Assembly: GCA_028291615.1 (NCBI GenBank) | Contig: JAQGHM010000067.1 | Coordinates: 22,551 to 86,550, forward strand | Reading direction: 5' to 3' | Source of the DNA: Phycisphaerales bacterium | GTDB taxonomy: Bacteria; Planctomycetota; Phycisphaerae; Tepidisphaerales; Tepidisphaeraceae | Length of the DNA: 64,000 nt | Part shown: positions 53,690 to 63,152 of the stretch, piece by piece | Layout of the letters: every line of letters starts with the position of its first letter | Position numbering within the stretch: position 1 is the first letter of the stretch | Translations under genes and position numbers: made by a program | Notes under the pieces: generated by a model | What the model saw: the letters and a program-made list of their open reading frames with translations, nothing else | Told to the model about the DNA's origin: nothing | The model's database searches: none

Positions 53690-54811
53690 ATGAACCCGCC
53701 GACGATCACTTATCTTACTGACATCTGGTTCGGGCCCGGCGTCGTTCGCGATTTGCCGGGCATTGCGGAGAAGTTGGAGGTTCGGCGGCCGCTGGTGGTG
53801 ACGGATCGGGGGCTTAGCTTGAGCGGAATGCTGCGGCGGATTGGGATGGTCGGGGCAGTGGTGTTTGACGCGGTGGAGTCGAATCCGGACGAGGCTTCGG
53901 TGAGCTCGGGCCTGGCGGTTTATCGTGAGCATGGGTGTGACGGGGTGATTGCGGTTGGCGGCGGGTCGCCGATCGATTGTGCCAAGTGCATCGCGCTGAT
54001 GGTGACGCATCCGGGCTCATTGCGGGAGTATGCGCTGGTTGAGGGTGGAGCGGGCAGGATCACGGCTGACAAGCCGCCGCTGATCGCGGTGCCGACGACG
54101 GCGGGAACTGGCAGCGAGGTGGGGCGCGGGGCGCTGATTACGTTTTCTGACGGAGCCAAGCTGGCGATGATCTCGCCTTACCTGATTCCGCAGGCGGCGG
54201 TGTGTGATCCGGAGCTGACGGTCGGGATGCCGGCGTGGTTGACCGCCGCGACGGGGATGGACGCGATCTCGCACTGCGTCGAGACGTATTGTTCGCCGCG
54301 ATTCAACCCGGTGGCGGAGGCGATCGCGCTGGACGGGCTGGGGCGGGCCTGCCGGAACCTGCTGCGGGCGGTGGAGCGGCCGGACGATGTTGCGGCGCGG
54401 TCGGAGATGATGATGACGGCGACGATGGGCGGGCTGACGTTTCAGAAGGGGTTGGGGGCGGTGCATCAGATCTCGCATCCGCTGGGCGGGCTCGCATCGC
54501 CGCGGTTGCATCATGGGACGCTGAACGCGGTGCTGCTGCCGCACGTGCTGCGGTTCAACGCGCCCGCGTGCCCAGCGAAGATGGAGGCGCTGGCGGGCGT
54601 GGTCGGGTGCGGCGGGGGGCGGAACCTGCCGTTCTACTTCGAGCACCTGGCGCGGGCGGCGGGGCTACCGGGGCGGCTAGGTGAGATGGGGGCGACGCTG
54701 GAGCAGTGTCTGTCGGTGTTGGACGGGGTGATGCGCGACCATTGCGGGGCGACCAACCCACGGGCGATGACGCGCGAGGAGGCGGAGGCGTTGTTGCGGG
54801 CGGCGTGGTAA
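53690..54811 (+). CDS. Iron-containing alcohol dehydrogenase
   Basis: 373 aa. NAD-binding AVGGGSPIDCAK, VPTTAGTGSEV and the metal site AISHCVE, QISHPLGG and PRLHHGTLNAVLLP. Oxidises alcohols or reduces aldehydes; the substrate is unknown. GGGGGAGG before ATG 53690. The next gene on the same strand, 157 bases on, is an aldehyde dehydrogenase, so the two may act in sequence on a sugar-derived alcohol or aldehyde. Confidence 0.92.
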   Translation: MNPPTITYLTDIWFGPGVVRDLPGIAEKLEVRRPLVVTDRGLSLSGMLRRIGMVGAVVFDAVESNPDEASVSSGLAVYREHGCDGVIAVGGGSPIDCAKCIALMVTHPGSLREYALVEGGAGRITADKPPLIAVPTTAGTGSEVGRGALITFSDGAKLAMISPYLIPQAAVCDPELTVGMPAWLTAATGMDAISHCVETYCSPRFNPVAEAIALDGLGRACRNLLRAVERPDDVAARSEMMMTATMGGLTFQKGLGAVHQISHPLGGLASPRLHHGTLNAVLLPHVLRFNAPACPAKMEALAGVVGCGGGRNLPFYFEHLARAAGLPGRLGEMGATLEQCLSVLDGVMRDHCGATNPRAMTREEAEALLRAAW

Positions 54812-54827
54812 AGCGGGTGGGGAATTT

Positions 54828-54914
54828 ACCGCGACGCCGCGACGCCGCGAAGGAAGCGCGAACAACTGAATCTATTGCTTCTCTTCTTTGCGTTCGCCTT
54901 TGCGACTTCGCGGT
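54828..54914. repeat. Dispersed hairpin repeat (CGCGAAG family)
   Basis: ACCGCGACGCCGCGACGCC and a loosely complementary right half ending CGACTTCGCGGT can form an imperfect hairpin. Half-copies of the same style are at 58711-58733 and 63115-63133, all between genes. Family recognised by appearance only. Confidence 0.5.
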
Positions 54915-54968
54915 GGGTTTCGCATGCCGTGGTTGCCCCCGCCGGCGGCTGGTGCTACGGTGTCGGGC

Positions 54969-56549
54969 ATGGAACTTCACGGCATGCAGGTCATCGGCGG
55001 GCAGGCGGTTGCGGCTTCTGCTTCGACGTTTCAGGCGGTGAATCCGGCGACTGGGCAGAAGCTGGGGCCGGTGTTTCAGGAGGCTACGGCGGGGGACGTC
55101 GACCAGGCTTGCCGGGCGGCGGAGGGGGCGTTTGATGCTGTGCGGGGGAAGTCGGCGGCGGAGCGGGCGAAGCTTTTGCGGGCGATTGCGGATGAGATCG
55201 TTGGGCTGGGGGACGCGCTAATCGTGCGGGCGATGGAGGAGACGGGGTTGCCGCGGGGGCGGATCGAGGGGGAGCGGGGGCGGACTTGCGGGCAGCTCAA
55301 ACTCTTTGCCGACGTGGTGGAGGAGGGGTCGTGGGTGGATGCGCGGATCGATCGGGCGATGCCGGATCGGCAGCCGATGCCGCGGCCGGATTGCCGGCGG
55401 ATGTTGATCGCGATCGGGCCGGTGGCGGTGTTTGGGGCTTCGAACTTTCCGCTGGCGTTTTCGGTGGGCGGGGGCGATTCGGCGTCGGCGCTGGCTGCGG
55501 GGTGTCCGGTGGTCTGCAAGGGACATCCGGCGCACCCGGGGACCAGCGAGATGGTGGCGCGGGCGGCGCAGCGGGCGGTGGAGGCGTGCGGGTTTCCGGC
55601 GGGGACGTTCTCGCTGATCCAGGGGGCGGGGGTTGAGGTGGGCGTCGAGCTTGTGCGGCATCCGGCGATCAAGGCGGTCGGGTTTACGGGATCATTGCGC
55701 GGCGGGCGGGCGCTGTTCGACGAGGCGGCGCGGCGGCCGGAGCCGATTCCGGTTTATGCGGAGATGGGGTCAACCAATCCGGTGTTCGTGTTGCCGGGGG
55801 CGCTGAAGGAGCGGGGGGAGAAGATTGCCGAGGGGTTGGCGGGGTCGGTGACGATGGGGGTCGGGCAGTTCTGCACGAAGCCGGGGCTGGTGTTCGTGCC
55901 CGAGGGGTCGCAGGCATTCATTGACAATGCCGCGCGGTTGCTAGAGGGGGCGGCGGCGGGGGTGATGTTGCACGAGGGGATTCGGTCGAACTTTGAAAAG
56001 GGGGCGGCGCGGCTGGGGGCGGTGGTGGGGGTGGAGACGGCGGTGAAGGGCGGGCGGCCGGACGGCGGCGCGGGGTGCGGGCAGCGGGCGCGGATGTACG
56101 TGACGTCGGCGGAGAACCTGGCGCAGCGGCCTGAGATTGCGGAAGAGGTGTTCGGGCCTGCGACGGTGGCGGTGACGACGAAGTCTCGCGATGAGGTGCT
56201 GGCCGCCGCGCGCGGGTTGCACGGGCACCTGACGGCGACGATTCACGGGACGGCGGAGGACCTGATCGAGTGGGCGGAGCTTGTGGAGATATTGCAGACG
56301 AAGGTGGGGCGGATCATCTTCAACGGTTGGCCGACGGGGGTGGAGGTGAATCACGCGATGGTGCACGGCGGGCCGTACCCGGCGACGACGGACAGCCGCT
56401 CGACGAGCGTCGGCTCGGGCGCGATCCTGCGATGGGCGCGGCCAGTCTGCTGGCAGGGGTTTCCGGATGCGGCGTTGCCGGAGGAACTGAAGGACGGGAA
56501 TCCGCGCGGGATCTGGCGGCGGGTGGAGGGGAAGATGGGGCGGGAGTGA
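54969..56549 (+). CDS. Ketoglutarate-semialdehyde-type aldehyde dehydrogenase
   Basis: 526 aa. Aldehyde dehydrogenase with the layout of 2,5-dioxopentanoate (alpha-ketoglutaric semialdehyde) dehydrogenase: FGASNFPLAFSVGGGDSASA, catalytic Glu in AEMGSTNP and catalytic Cys in GQFCTKPG, ending with INGWPTGVEV-like FNGWPTGVEV. Last step of oxidative pentose or sugar-acid catabolism. ATG 54969 has TACGGT seven bases upstream (54956-54961) and no Shine-Dalgarno. Confidence 0.9.
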   Translation: MELHGMQVIGGQAVAASASTFQAVNPATGQKLGPVFQEATAGDVDQACRAAEGAFDAVRGKSAAERAKLLRAIADEIVGLGDALIVRAMEETGLPRGRIEGERGRTCGQLKLFADVVEEGSWVDARIDRAMPDRQPMPRPDCRRMLIAIGPVAVFGASNFPLAFSVGGGDSASALAAGCPVVCKGHPAHPGTSEMVARAAQRAVEACGFPAGTFSLIQGAGVEVGVELVRHPAIKAVGFTGSLRGGRALFDEAARRPEPIPVYAEMGSTNPVFVLPGALKERGEKIAEGLAGSVTMGVGQFCTKPGLVFVPEGSQAFIDNAARLLEGAAAGVMLHEGIRSNFEKGAARLGAVVGVETAVKGGRPDGGAGCGQRARMYVTSAENLAQRPEIAEEVFGPATVAVTTKSRDEVLAAARGLHGHLTATIHGTAEDLIEWAELVEILQTKVGRIIFNGWPTGVEVNHAMVHGGPYPATTDSRSTSVGSGAILRWARPVCWQGFPDAALPEELKDGNPRGIWRRVEGKMGRE

Positions 56550-56563
56550 TCGCGATAGTTGGG

Positions 56564-57151
56564 TTATCGCGTCAGCATTTTTGCGAGCTCGGCGTAGAGT
56601 TTGTCCAGCGGTACCTGGGTGGTTTTTCGATCTTCGCCCAGTCTTGTGACGCGGAGTTTGATGAAGTGGTTTTGGTGGGGGAGGACGAAGATTTCGGAGA
56701 TGGCTTGGCCGTTGTCTTTTGTGGTTAGGTGGAAGCGGGCGTAGAGGGTTTTGACGGTGGACTTATCCGTGCCGAGGGTGGCCTGCCCGGATTCCTCCTC
56801 CTTTGCCTGCTTGTAGATGCCGCGGCGGGTGGCTTCCTGGATGGCGTCTTTGGCGCTGGCGAATTCTTCCTGGATGGCGGGGCTGGTGAGATTGTCGTCG
56901 ATCCTGGCGAGGCCGCGGTTGAAGACGTAGATGGTGATGACAATGCGGGGCTCGGCGGAGCTGTAGGCGACGCTGTAGCCGCCGCCGCTTTCGGCGGGGA
57001 GGGGGCGGATGTCGGTTTTTTCCCAACCTTCGACCTTGGGGAAATCGAGCTTGGGCGCGTTGTCGGCGGGGGGTTGGTTGGGATCGGCGCGAAGGGTCGG
57101 CGCGATCGCGAGCAGGAGGAGGGCGATGATCGTGGTGGTGCGCGGGGACAT
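56564..57151 (-). CDS. Exported protein of unknown function
   Basis: 195 aa with a signal peptide ([15 protein letters not shown]). The mature part ([40 protein letters not shown]) looks like a compact alpha/beta domain; no family recognised. AGAGAGGTGA five bases before ATG 57151 sets the start. Convergent with the aldehyde dehydrogenase and divergent from the sulfatase at 57259. Confidence 0.75.
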   Translation of the reverse strand: MSPRTTTIIALLLLAIAPTLRADPNQPPADNAPKLDFPKVEGWEKTDIRPLPAESGGGYSVAYSSAEPRIVITIYVFNRGLARIDDNLTSPAIQEEFASAKDAIQEATRRGIYKQAKEEESGQATLGTDKSTVKTLYARFHLTTKDNGQAISEIFVLPHQNHFIKLRVTRLGEDRKTTQVPLDKLYAELAKMLTR

Positions 57152-57258
57152 GGGATCACCTCTCTTTGGGGTTGAGGGGATTCTACCTTGAACGTGCTTC
57201 ATCTGATAATGTTTATCCGCGGCGCGTGGTGGCGCGTTTACACGTCGGAGGCAGGTTC

Positions 57259-58686
57259 ATGAGTCTTAAGCAGCTGATGGTGGCGGTGGTTTTGGTGCTG
57301 GCTCGGATTGTGGTTGCGCAGGATGCGCCGGCGGCGGCGGCGGCGCGGCCGAACATTGTTTACATCATGTCGGACGACCACGCGGCGCACGCGCTGTCTT
57401 GCTATGGGAGTAAAATCAATCAAACGCCGAACCTCGATCGCCTGGCGGCGCAGGGGATGCGGTTTGAGAATGGGTTTGTGACCAACGCACTGTGCGGGCC
57501 TAGCCGGGCTTGCGTGCTAACGGGGAAGTACAGCCACATCAACGGCTTCCCGGATAACAAGCCGAAGACGGTGTTCGACGGCAGCCAGCAGACGTTCATC
57601 AAGCTGCTGCACGATGCGGGGTATCAGACGGGCGTCGTGGGTAAGTGGCACCTGGTGTCGGAGCCGACGGGGTTCGATCAGTGGTCGGTGCTGGTGGGGC
57701 AAGGTCGGTACTTCGATCCGATCTTCATCACCAACGGGAAGCGCGAGGTGGTGAAGGGGTACGTGACGGACGTCATCACGGACAAGGCACTGGACTTCAT
57801 CAAGAACCGCAAACAAGATCAGCCGTTCTGCCTGATGTATCATCACAAGGCGCCGCATCGGGAGTGGGAGCCGGATGCGAAGCACGCGAAGATGTACGAC
57901 GATCACGACATCCCGCTGCCGGAGACGTTTTACGACAAGTACGAGCATCGCGGGACGGCGGCGCACGACCAGGACATGACGATCGCCAAGACGCTGACCA
58001 AGGCCGACGTGAAGATGGACCCGCCTGCGGGACTGAGCGGGGACAAGCTGACGGAATGGAAGTATCAGCGGTTCATCAAGGATTACCTGCGGGTGATCGC
58101 GTCGGTGGATGACAACGTGGGGCGGGTGCTGGACTACCTGGACGCGAATGGGCTGACGGAAAATACGATCGTGGTGTACACGTCGGACAATGGGTTTTTC
58201 CTTGGAGATCACGGGTGGTTTGATAAGCGGTTCATGTACGAGCAGTCGCTGCGGGTACCGCTGATCGTGCGGTATCCGGCGAAGGTGAAGGCGGGGACCG
58301 TGACCAAGGCGATGACGGTGAACGTGGATTATGCGCCGACGTTTCTGGAGTATGCGGGGCTGAAGGCGCCGGCGGACATTCAGGGGAAATCACTGCGGCC
58401 GGTGCTGGAAGGTCGGACGACGCCGGAGGATTGGCGGACTTCCATTTATTATCATTACTACGAGTTTCCGCAGCCGCATCACGTGCATCCGCATTTGGGG
58501 GTGAGGACGGATCAGTACAAATTGATGTTCTTCACAGATCTCAATGAGTGGGAGATGTACGATCTGAAGAAGGATCCGAACGAACTGAAGAACGTTTACC
58601 TGGAGCCTGAGTACAGCGACGCTCGCGAGCGGATGACCGCGGAACTGGCGAAGGCGCGAAAGCAGTATAAGGATGAAGCGCCTTAG
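57259..58686 (+). CDS. Sulfatase, exported
   Basis: 475 aa, signal peptide to VVAQD. Metal-binding Asp39/40 in MSDDHA, formylglycine Cys79 in [13 protein letters not shown], and the active-site KWHL and [16 protein letters not shown]. Close to the broad planctomycete arylsulfatase/N-acetylglucosamine-sulfatase group. GGAGG seven bases before ATG 57259. The matching formylglycine-generating enzyme is not in the window. Confidence 0.93.
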   Translation: MSLKQLMVAVVLVLARIVVAQDAPAAAAARPNIVYIMSDDHAAHALSCYGSKINQTPNLDRLAAQGMRFENGFVTNALCGPSRACVLTGKYSHINGFPDNKPKTVFDGSQQTFIKLLHDAGYQTGVVGKWHLVSEPTGFDQWSVLVGQGRYFDPIFITNGKREVVKGYVTDVITDKALDFIKNRKQDQPFCLMYHHKAPHREWEPDAKHAKMYDDHDIPLPETFYDKYEHRGTAAHDQDMTIAKTLTKADVKMDPPAGLSGDKLTEWKYQRFIKDYLRVIASVDDNVGRVLDYLDANGLTENTIVVYTSDNGFFLGDHGWFDKRFMYEQSLRVPLIVRYPAKVKAGTVTKAMTVNVDYAPTFLEYAGLKAPADIQGKSLRPVLEGRTTPEDWRTSIYYHYYEFPQPHHVHPHLGVRTDQYKLMFFTDLNEWEMYDLKKDPNELKNVYLEPEYSDARERMTAELAKARKQYKDEAP

Positions 58687-58710
58687 ACGGTTTTAGATGT
58701 GAAAATACGG

Positions 58711-58733
58711 CCGCGGAGGCGCAAAGAAGAGCG
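58711..58733. repeat. Half-copy of dispersed CGCGGAGGCGCAAAGAAGAG repeat
   Basis: Short CCGCGGAGGCGCAAAGAAGA segment after the sulfatase stop; see 54828-54914. The rest of 58734-58847 shows no gene. Confidence 0.4.
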
Positions 58734-58847
58734 ATTTATTTTCAAGCTGTTAATTGTCCGGAGAGGACGTGAGGACCCGAGCGCGCCTATGATTGAGTTG
58801 GTCAATTAACACGCAGCGCCGGATTGAGAGCGCTGCAGAGGTGTGCC

Positions 58848-60083
58848 ATGAAATCCTTACGTTATGCGGCATCGGCGATGCTGGCGGCGGGGATGATGGC
58901 AGGTCAGCCGGCCGCGTTTGCGACAGACTCCCCGCCCATCCCACTCGTCCAGCCATCGGATACTCCTCCCACAACTCTTCCTGCGGACAATCGCCTGCGG
59001 GACGCCATCTCGGCGATCGAACGGGCGCCCGACCCGTCGAGCGCCATCGGCGCATACGCCAAAGGCGCGGCCATCGAGCGCGATGGCGTGGCGGTCGAAC
59101 AGGCTTTTGTGAAGCGGTTGGCCGCGCTGGGCCTGCCGGAAATGGCCGAAACACAGGCGCGCGATTTGAGCAAGCGGCGTCCGGATGACGGCGTCGCCTG
59201 GGCGGTGGTTGCGTACATGGACGCGCGGAACGGTGATACGGCTGCGGGGCTGCAGGGAATCCTGATTGCCAACCGGCAGGCTGGTGATGACCCGTTCGTC
59301 CAGCGGACGGCGGCGCAGCTCATGGCGTATTACGATTACAAGGCGGACCGCACGCGAATTGACATCGCGATGCGGACCGCGCTGGAACAGATGCGGAACA
59401 ATCTGAGGGGCAAGACTGAATACGCGCAGGCGTATGAACGGGCGAGCGACGCTTACGCGCGTGGTTTGGCGGCGGCGGCGGCAGCAGCCGTACCGGCGAC
59501 GCCGGATTACCGCCCGCCGACCGATCCGTATGACAACTCCGCCGCGCCGGCGGCGGTGTATAACAACTACACTTACAACACCTACGCGCCAGACGCTCCG
59601 TACACCGACCCGTACGCCTCTTATTACGGGGGTTACGCGTGGTGGCCGTCGTGGTGGGGACCGAGTTTGGTGGTCATCGATCGGCCGTTCTTCTTCCATC
59701 ACCGGTTTGATCGGGATGACTTCTTCGGGCACGACCGGTTTGGACGGGGCGACTCGTTCCATAACGACCGGTTTGGCCGGAGCGACTCGTTCCGCAACGA
59801 TCGGTTTGGTCACGTGGACTTTGGGAATCGGTTCGATCGCGGCGACACGATTCATCGATTCGACGGATCGCGGCTGGGCGTGCAGCGTTCGTTTTCGCCG
59901 CCAACGCAGCAGTTTCGTGGAACGTCGGCGCCGCGGTTTGCGCCGTCGCGCGGCGCGATGCCTTCGCGCGGCGGGAGTGCGATGCCGCAACGTGGTGGCT
60001 TTAGTGGTGGTGGCAGGATGGGAGGGGGCGGCGGGGGCAGAATGGGTGGCGGCGGTGGGGGAGGTGGCGGCGGCAGGCGGTAG
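58848..60083 (+). CDS. Exported repetitive protein with Gly-rich tail
   Basis: 411 aa. Signal peptide MLAAGMMAGQPAAFA, a TPR-like helical domain (residues 40-190), a Tyr/Pro-rich section (YNNYTYNTYAPDAPYTDPYA), four units of the form DRFGRxDSFxN, and a tail of Gly runs ending GGGGGGGGRR. No enzyme family. Probably an envelope protein; the Gly-rich tail may be flexible or RNA/nucleic-acid-like. AGAGGTG before ATG 58848. Confidence 0.72.
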   Translation: MKSLRYAASAMLAAGMMAGQPAAFATDSPPIPLVQPSDTPPTTLPADNRLRDAISAIERAPDPSSAIGAYAKGAAIERDGVAVEQAFVKRLAALGLPEMAETQARDLSKRRPDDGVAWAVVAYMDARNGDTAAGLQGILIANRQAGDDPFVQRTAAQLMAYYDYKADRTRIDIAMRTALEQMRNNLRGKTEYAQAYERASDAYARGLAAAAAAAVPATPDYRPPTDPYDNSAAPAAVYNNYTYNTYAPDAPYTDPYASYYGGYAWWPSWWGPSLVVIDRPFFFHHRFDRDDFFGHDRFGRGDSFHNDRFGRSDSFRNDRFGHVDFGNRFDRGDTIHRFDGSRLGVQRSFSPPTQQFRGTSAPRFAPSRGAMPSRGGSAMPQRGGFSGGGRMGGGGGGRMGGGGGGGGGGRR

Positions 60084-60212
60084 CGCGCTATCGGTTGAAG
60101 AGAATCCCCCGGGGTCGTCGCTAATGCGAACGAGCCCGGCGGGCGGGGGGGTTGCTTGGAAGGGTGGCGCGGTCGGGGGTAGACTTCTGGGATGTTCTAT
60201 ACATCGCGCGCG

Positions 60213-62480
60213 ATGGGTGGCGTTGCGGCAATTTTGCTGCTGGTAATGCTTGCTTCTCATGCCGCTGAAGTTCAGCCATTGGCGGGAACTCTGCCACTGA
60301 CGATGGAGAGGGATATCGCTTCGCAGATGGTCGATGGGGTGGATCGGTTTTTGATGAAGCAGGTCGAGCGGGCGGCTGCGGGGCGGGAGCAATTCTGGAA
60401 GCGGGATTTTTCTTCGGCGGATGCTTACGACAAATCGATCGCGGAGAATCGGGCGCGGCTGGGGCAGATCCTGGGGGTACGGGATGCGCGGCCGGCGCGC
60501 GTGGAGATGGAATTGGTGGCGAGCGTGGATCGGCCGGCGCTGGTTGGGAAATCGGCGGCGTTTGAGGCGTACGCAGTGCGGTGGCGGGCGTTTGGGGATG
60601 TGCATGGAGAGGGGCTGTTGCTCAAGCCCATCGGGCGGGAGCCAATTGCGGATGTCATTGCGATTTCGGATGCGGATCAGACGCCGGAGATGATCGCGGG
60701 ATTGGACGCGACAACCGCGCCCGAGCAGAAGTTTGCCCGCCACCTTGTTGAATCCGGATGTCGAGTAATCGTACCGGCGCTGTTGAATCGAAAGCTGCAA
60801 ACGCGCTCACCGTCAGGCCGAACCGGCGGCCCGGAGCTGAGTAATCGCGAGTTTGTATATCGCTCGGCCTTTGAATTGGGCCGCCACGTCCTCGGTTACG
60901 AGGTGGAGAAGGTGCTGGCGGCCGTGGATTGGTCACGGCGAGAGAATCCTACGCGGCCGGTGGCGGTTTTTGGTTACGGCGAAGGGGGGATGCTTGCGCT
61001 GTTCGCCGCGGCTTTGGATACGCGCATCGAGCTCACCGGCGTGGCTGGATATTTCAATGCTGTGGAGGCCACATTTGAGCAGCCGATCGAACGGAACGTG
61101 TTTGGATTAAACCAGCGTTTCGGCGATGCGGAGCTTGCGCTTATGGTTTGGCCTCGCCGGCTCGTGATCGAAGATGCGTGGGGTCCGGAAGTGAAGGTCA
61201 GGGGAAGAGGCGCGGCCCCGGGGCAATTGACCGGGCAGCTTCGCGGTTGGGATGAGCTAGAGAGAGCTGCTTCGCTCGCCGATCCGACCCGCAAGACCGA
61301 CAAGCTTACGATTGGGATGGTGGTTCAAAAGAACTTTCCCTTCGGCCGAGAGGCGGCTTTGAAGATGTTCCTGGAACATTTCCACGCAACATTAAAAACT
61401 GCGCCCGAGCCGAAGGTTCTGGTGGAGGATCGCGACCCCGCCGAGCGCCAATTCCGCCAGCTTCACGAGCTTGACCGCCACAACCAGCAACTCCTCGCCG
61501 CTTCCGCCGGCACCCGCCGGGAGTTCATGAAGAAACTCGACACATCGTCTCTCGAAAAGTACGAGCAATCGACAAGGGCCTACCGAGATACTTTCTACAA
61601 TGACGTCCTAGGCCGATTCGACCAGCCGCTCCTCCCCCTCAATCCGCGCACGCGCAGAATCTACGACACCGACAAATTCGCCGGCTACGAAGTCGCCCTC
61701 GACGTTTTCCCCGACGTGATCGCCTACGGAATTCTGCTGCTTCCGAAGGATTTGAAGGAAGGCGAAAAGCGGCCGTTGGTTGTGTGCCAGCATGGCCTTG
61801 AGGGCCGTCCCCAGGAAACCATTACCGGCGACAGCAAGTATTACCACGACTTCGCGGCCAAGCTGGCGGAGCGCGGGTTCATCACCTTTTCGCCGCAGAA
61901 TCTTTACATCTTTGGCGATCGCTTCCGGGTGCTGGGGCGCAAGGCCAATCCGCTGGGGAAGACGATCTGGTCGATCATCATCCCGCAGCATCAGCAGATC
62001 CTGAATTTTCTGAAGACGCTGCCGAACGTGGACGCGAAGCGGATCGGGTTTTACGGCTTGTCATACGGCGGAAAGACGGCGATGCGGGTCCCGGCGGTGC
62101 TGACGGATTACTGCCTGTCGATCTGCTCGGGTGATTTTAACGAGTGGGTGGTGAAGAACGCTTCGACGGCGCTGCCGATGAGTTACGTGTTTTCGCCGGA
62201 GTATGAGATCTTCGAGTGGGATCTGGGATCGACGTTTAACTATGCGGAGATGGCGGCGTTGATCGCGCCGCGGCCGTTCATGGTCGAACGGGGACACTTC
62301 GACGGTGTATCAACGGATGAATATGTCGCGTTTGAGTTTGCGAAGGTGCGGCGGCTTTACAGCGGTCAGTTGAAGATCGGCGAGCGCTGCGAGATCGAGT
62401 TTTTTGACGGGCCGCACACGATCAACGGGAAGGGGACGTTCGAGTTTTTGCACAAACACCTGAACTGGGAGAAACGATGA
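60213..62480 (+). CDS. Exported tandem alpha/beta hydrolase (acetylxylan esterase-like)
   Basis: 755 aa with a signal peptide (GGVAAILLLVMLASHA). Two hydrolase-like halves. The N-terminal one has GYGEGG where the nucleophile elbow should be, with Glu257 in place of Ser, so it is probably not catalytic. The C-terminal half has a normal GLSYGG elbow and LVVCQHGLEGRP, FITFSPQNLYIFGDRF as in acetylxylan-esterase/dienelactone-like proteins. ATG 60213 preferred because TATACA lies nine bases upstream and the signal peptide begins there; ATG 60192 also has TAGACT six bases before it. Coupled by a 4-base overlap to the DUF1080 gene. Confidence 0.82.
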   Translation: MGGVAAILLLVMLASHAAEVQPLAGTLPLTMERDIASQMVDGVDRFLMKQVERAAAGREQFWKRDFSSADAYDKSIAENRARLGQILGVRDARPARVEMELVASVDRPALVGKSAAFEAYAVRWRAFGDVHGEGLLLKPIGREPIADVIAISDADQTPEMIAGLDATTAPEQKFARHLVESGCRVIVPALLNRKLQTRSPSGRTGGPELSNREFVYRSAFELGRHVLGYEVEKVLAAVDWSRRENPTRPVAVFGYGEGGMLALFAAALDTRIELTGVAGYFNAVEATFEQPIERNVFGLNQRFGDAELALMVWPRRLVIEDAWGPEVKVRGRGAAPGQLTGQLRGWDELERAASLADPTRKTDKLTIGMVVQKNFPFGREAALKMFLEHFHATLKTAPEPKVLVEDRDPAERQFRQLHELDRHNQQLLAASAGTRREFMKKLDTSSLEKYEQSTRAYRDTFYNDVLGRFDQPLLPLNPRTRRIYDTDKFAGYEVALDVFPDVIAYGILLLPKDLKEGEKRPLVVCQHGLEGRPQETITGDSKYYHDFAAKLAERGFITFSPQNLYIFGDRFRVLGRKANPLGKTIWSIIIPQHQQILNFLKTLPNVDAKRIGFYGLSYGGKTAMRVPAVLTDYCLSICSGDFNEWVVKNASTALPMSYVFSPEYEIFEWDLGSTFNYAEMAALIAPRPFMVERGHFDGVSTDEYVAFEFAKVRRLYSGQLKIGERCEIEFFDGPHTINGKGTFEFLHKHLNWEKR

Positions 62481-63106
62481 AGGCTCTTTCGACGTGCGCG
62501 TTGGCGGTGATGTTCCTGTTGGCGGCGGTCGTCTGCCGGGCGGAGGAGAAGCCGGCGGACGTGAAGATGCAACCGCTGTTTAATGGGAAGGATATGACGG
62601 GGTTCAAAGTGCCGGAGCCGAACGTCTGGTGGAAGGTGGTGGACGGGGTGCTGGTCGGCGAGAGCGATGGCGTGAGCGCGGATCAGAAGAAGGGGAACGT
62701 GCTGCTGAGCGAGAAGTCGTATGGCAACTTCGCGCTGGAGTCGGAAGTGCGGTTCGGGGACAACATCGACTCTGGGTTCATCTACAGCAAGAAGCCGGAT
62801 TTGCAGGTGCAGATCGGGGTGTCGCGGTCGCTGAAGGTGGATATGACCGGGTCGATTTACTACAAGGGGAAGTATCCGCCTGAGGCGCGGGCGAAGGGGG
62901 TGGAGAAGGTGCTGAAGGCGGGGGATTGGAACACGATCCGGATGGAAGTGACGGGGAAGGTTACGAAGGTTTGGCTGAACGGGCAGCACGTGCTGACGTT
63001 TGATTGTCCGGAGGCAGCGACGGCGGCTCCGGTGGGGTTGCAGATTCATCCGGGGGTGAAGATGAAGGTGGAGTTTCGGAATTTGCGGATCGGGGAGATC
63101 AAGTAG
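62477..63106 (+). CDS. DUF1080 (3-keto-disaccharide hydrolase) protein
   Basis: 209 aa with signal peptide (AVMFLLAAVVCRA). LFNGKDMTGFKVP, WWKVVDGVLVGE, NFALESEVRF, SGFIYSKK and WNTIRMEVTGKVTKVWLNG are the DUF1080 core. Family members act on 3-keto sugars or bind glycans in planctomycetes. ATG overlaps the hydrolase stop (ATGA), pointing to joint action on the same carbohydrate ester or glycan. Confidence 0.9.
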   Translation: MKALSTCALAVMFLLAAVVCRAEEKPADVKMQPLFNGKDMTGFKVPEPNVWWKVVDGVLVGESDGVSADQKKGNVLLSEKSYGNFALESEVRFGDNIDSGFIYSKKPDLQVQIGVSRSLKVDMTGSIYYKGKYPPEARAKGVEKVLKAGDWNTIRMEVTGKVTKVWLNGQHVLTFDCPEAATAAPVGLQIHPGVKMKVEFRNLRIGEIK

Positions 63107-63114
63107 GCCGATTT

Positions 63115-63133
63115 CACCACGGAGTCACGGAGG
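63115..63133. repeat. Half-copy of the dispersed CACGGAG repeat
   Basis: CACCACGGAGTCACGGAGG in the 46-base gap before the last gene; the same family as 54828-54914. Confidence 0.4.
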
Positions 63134-63152
63134 GCAGGGAGGAAGACTGAGA

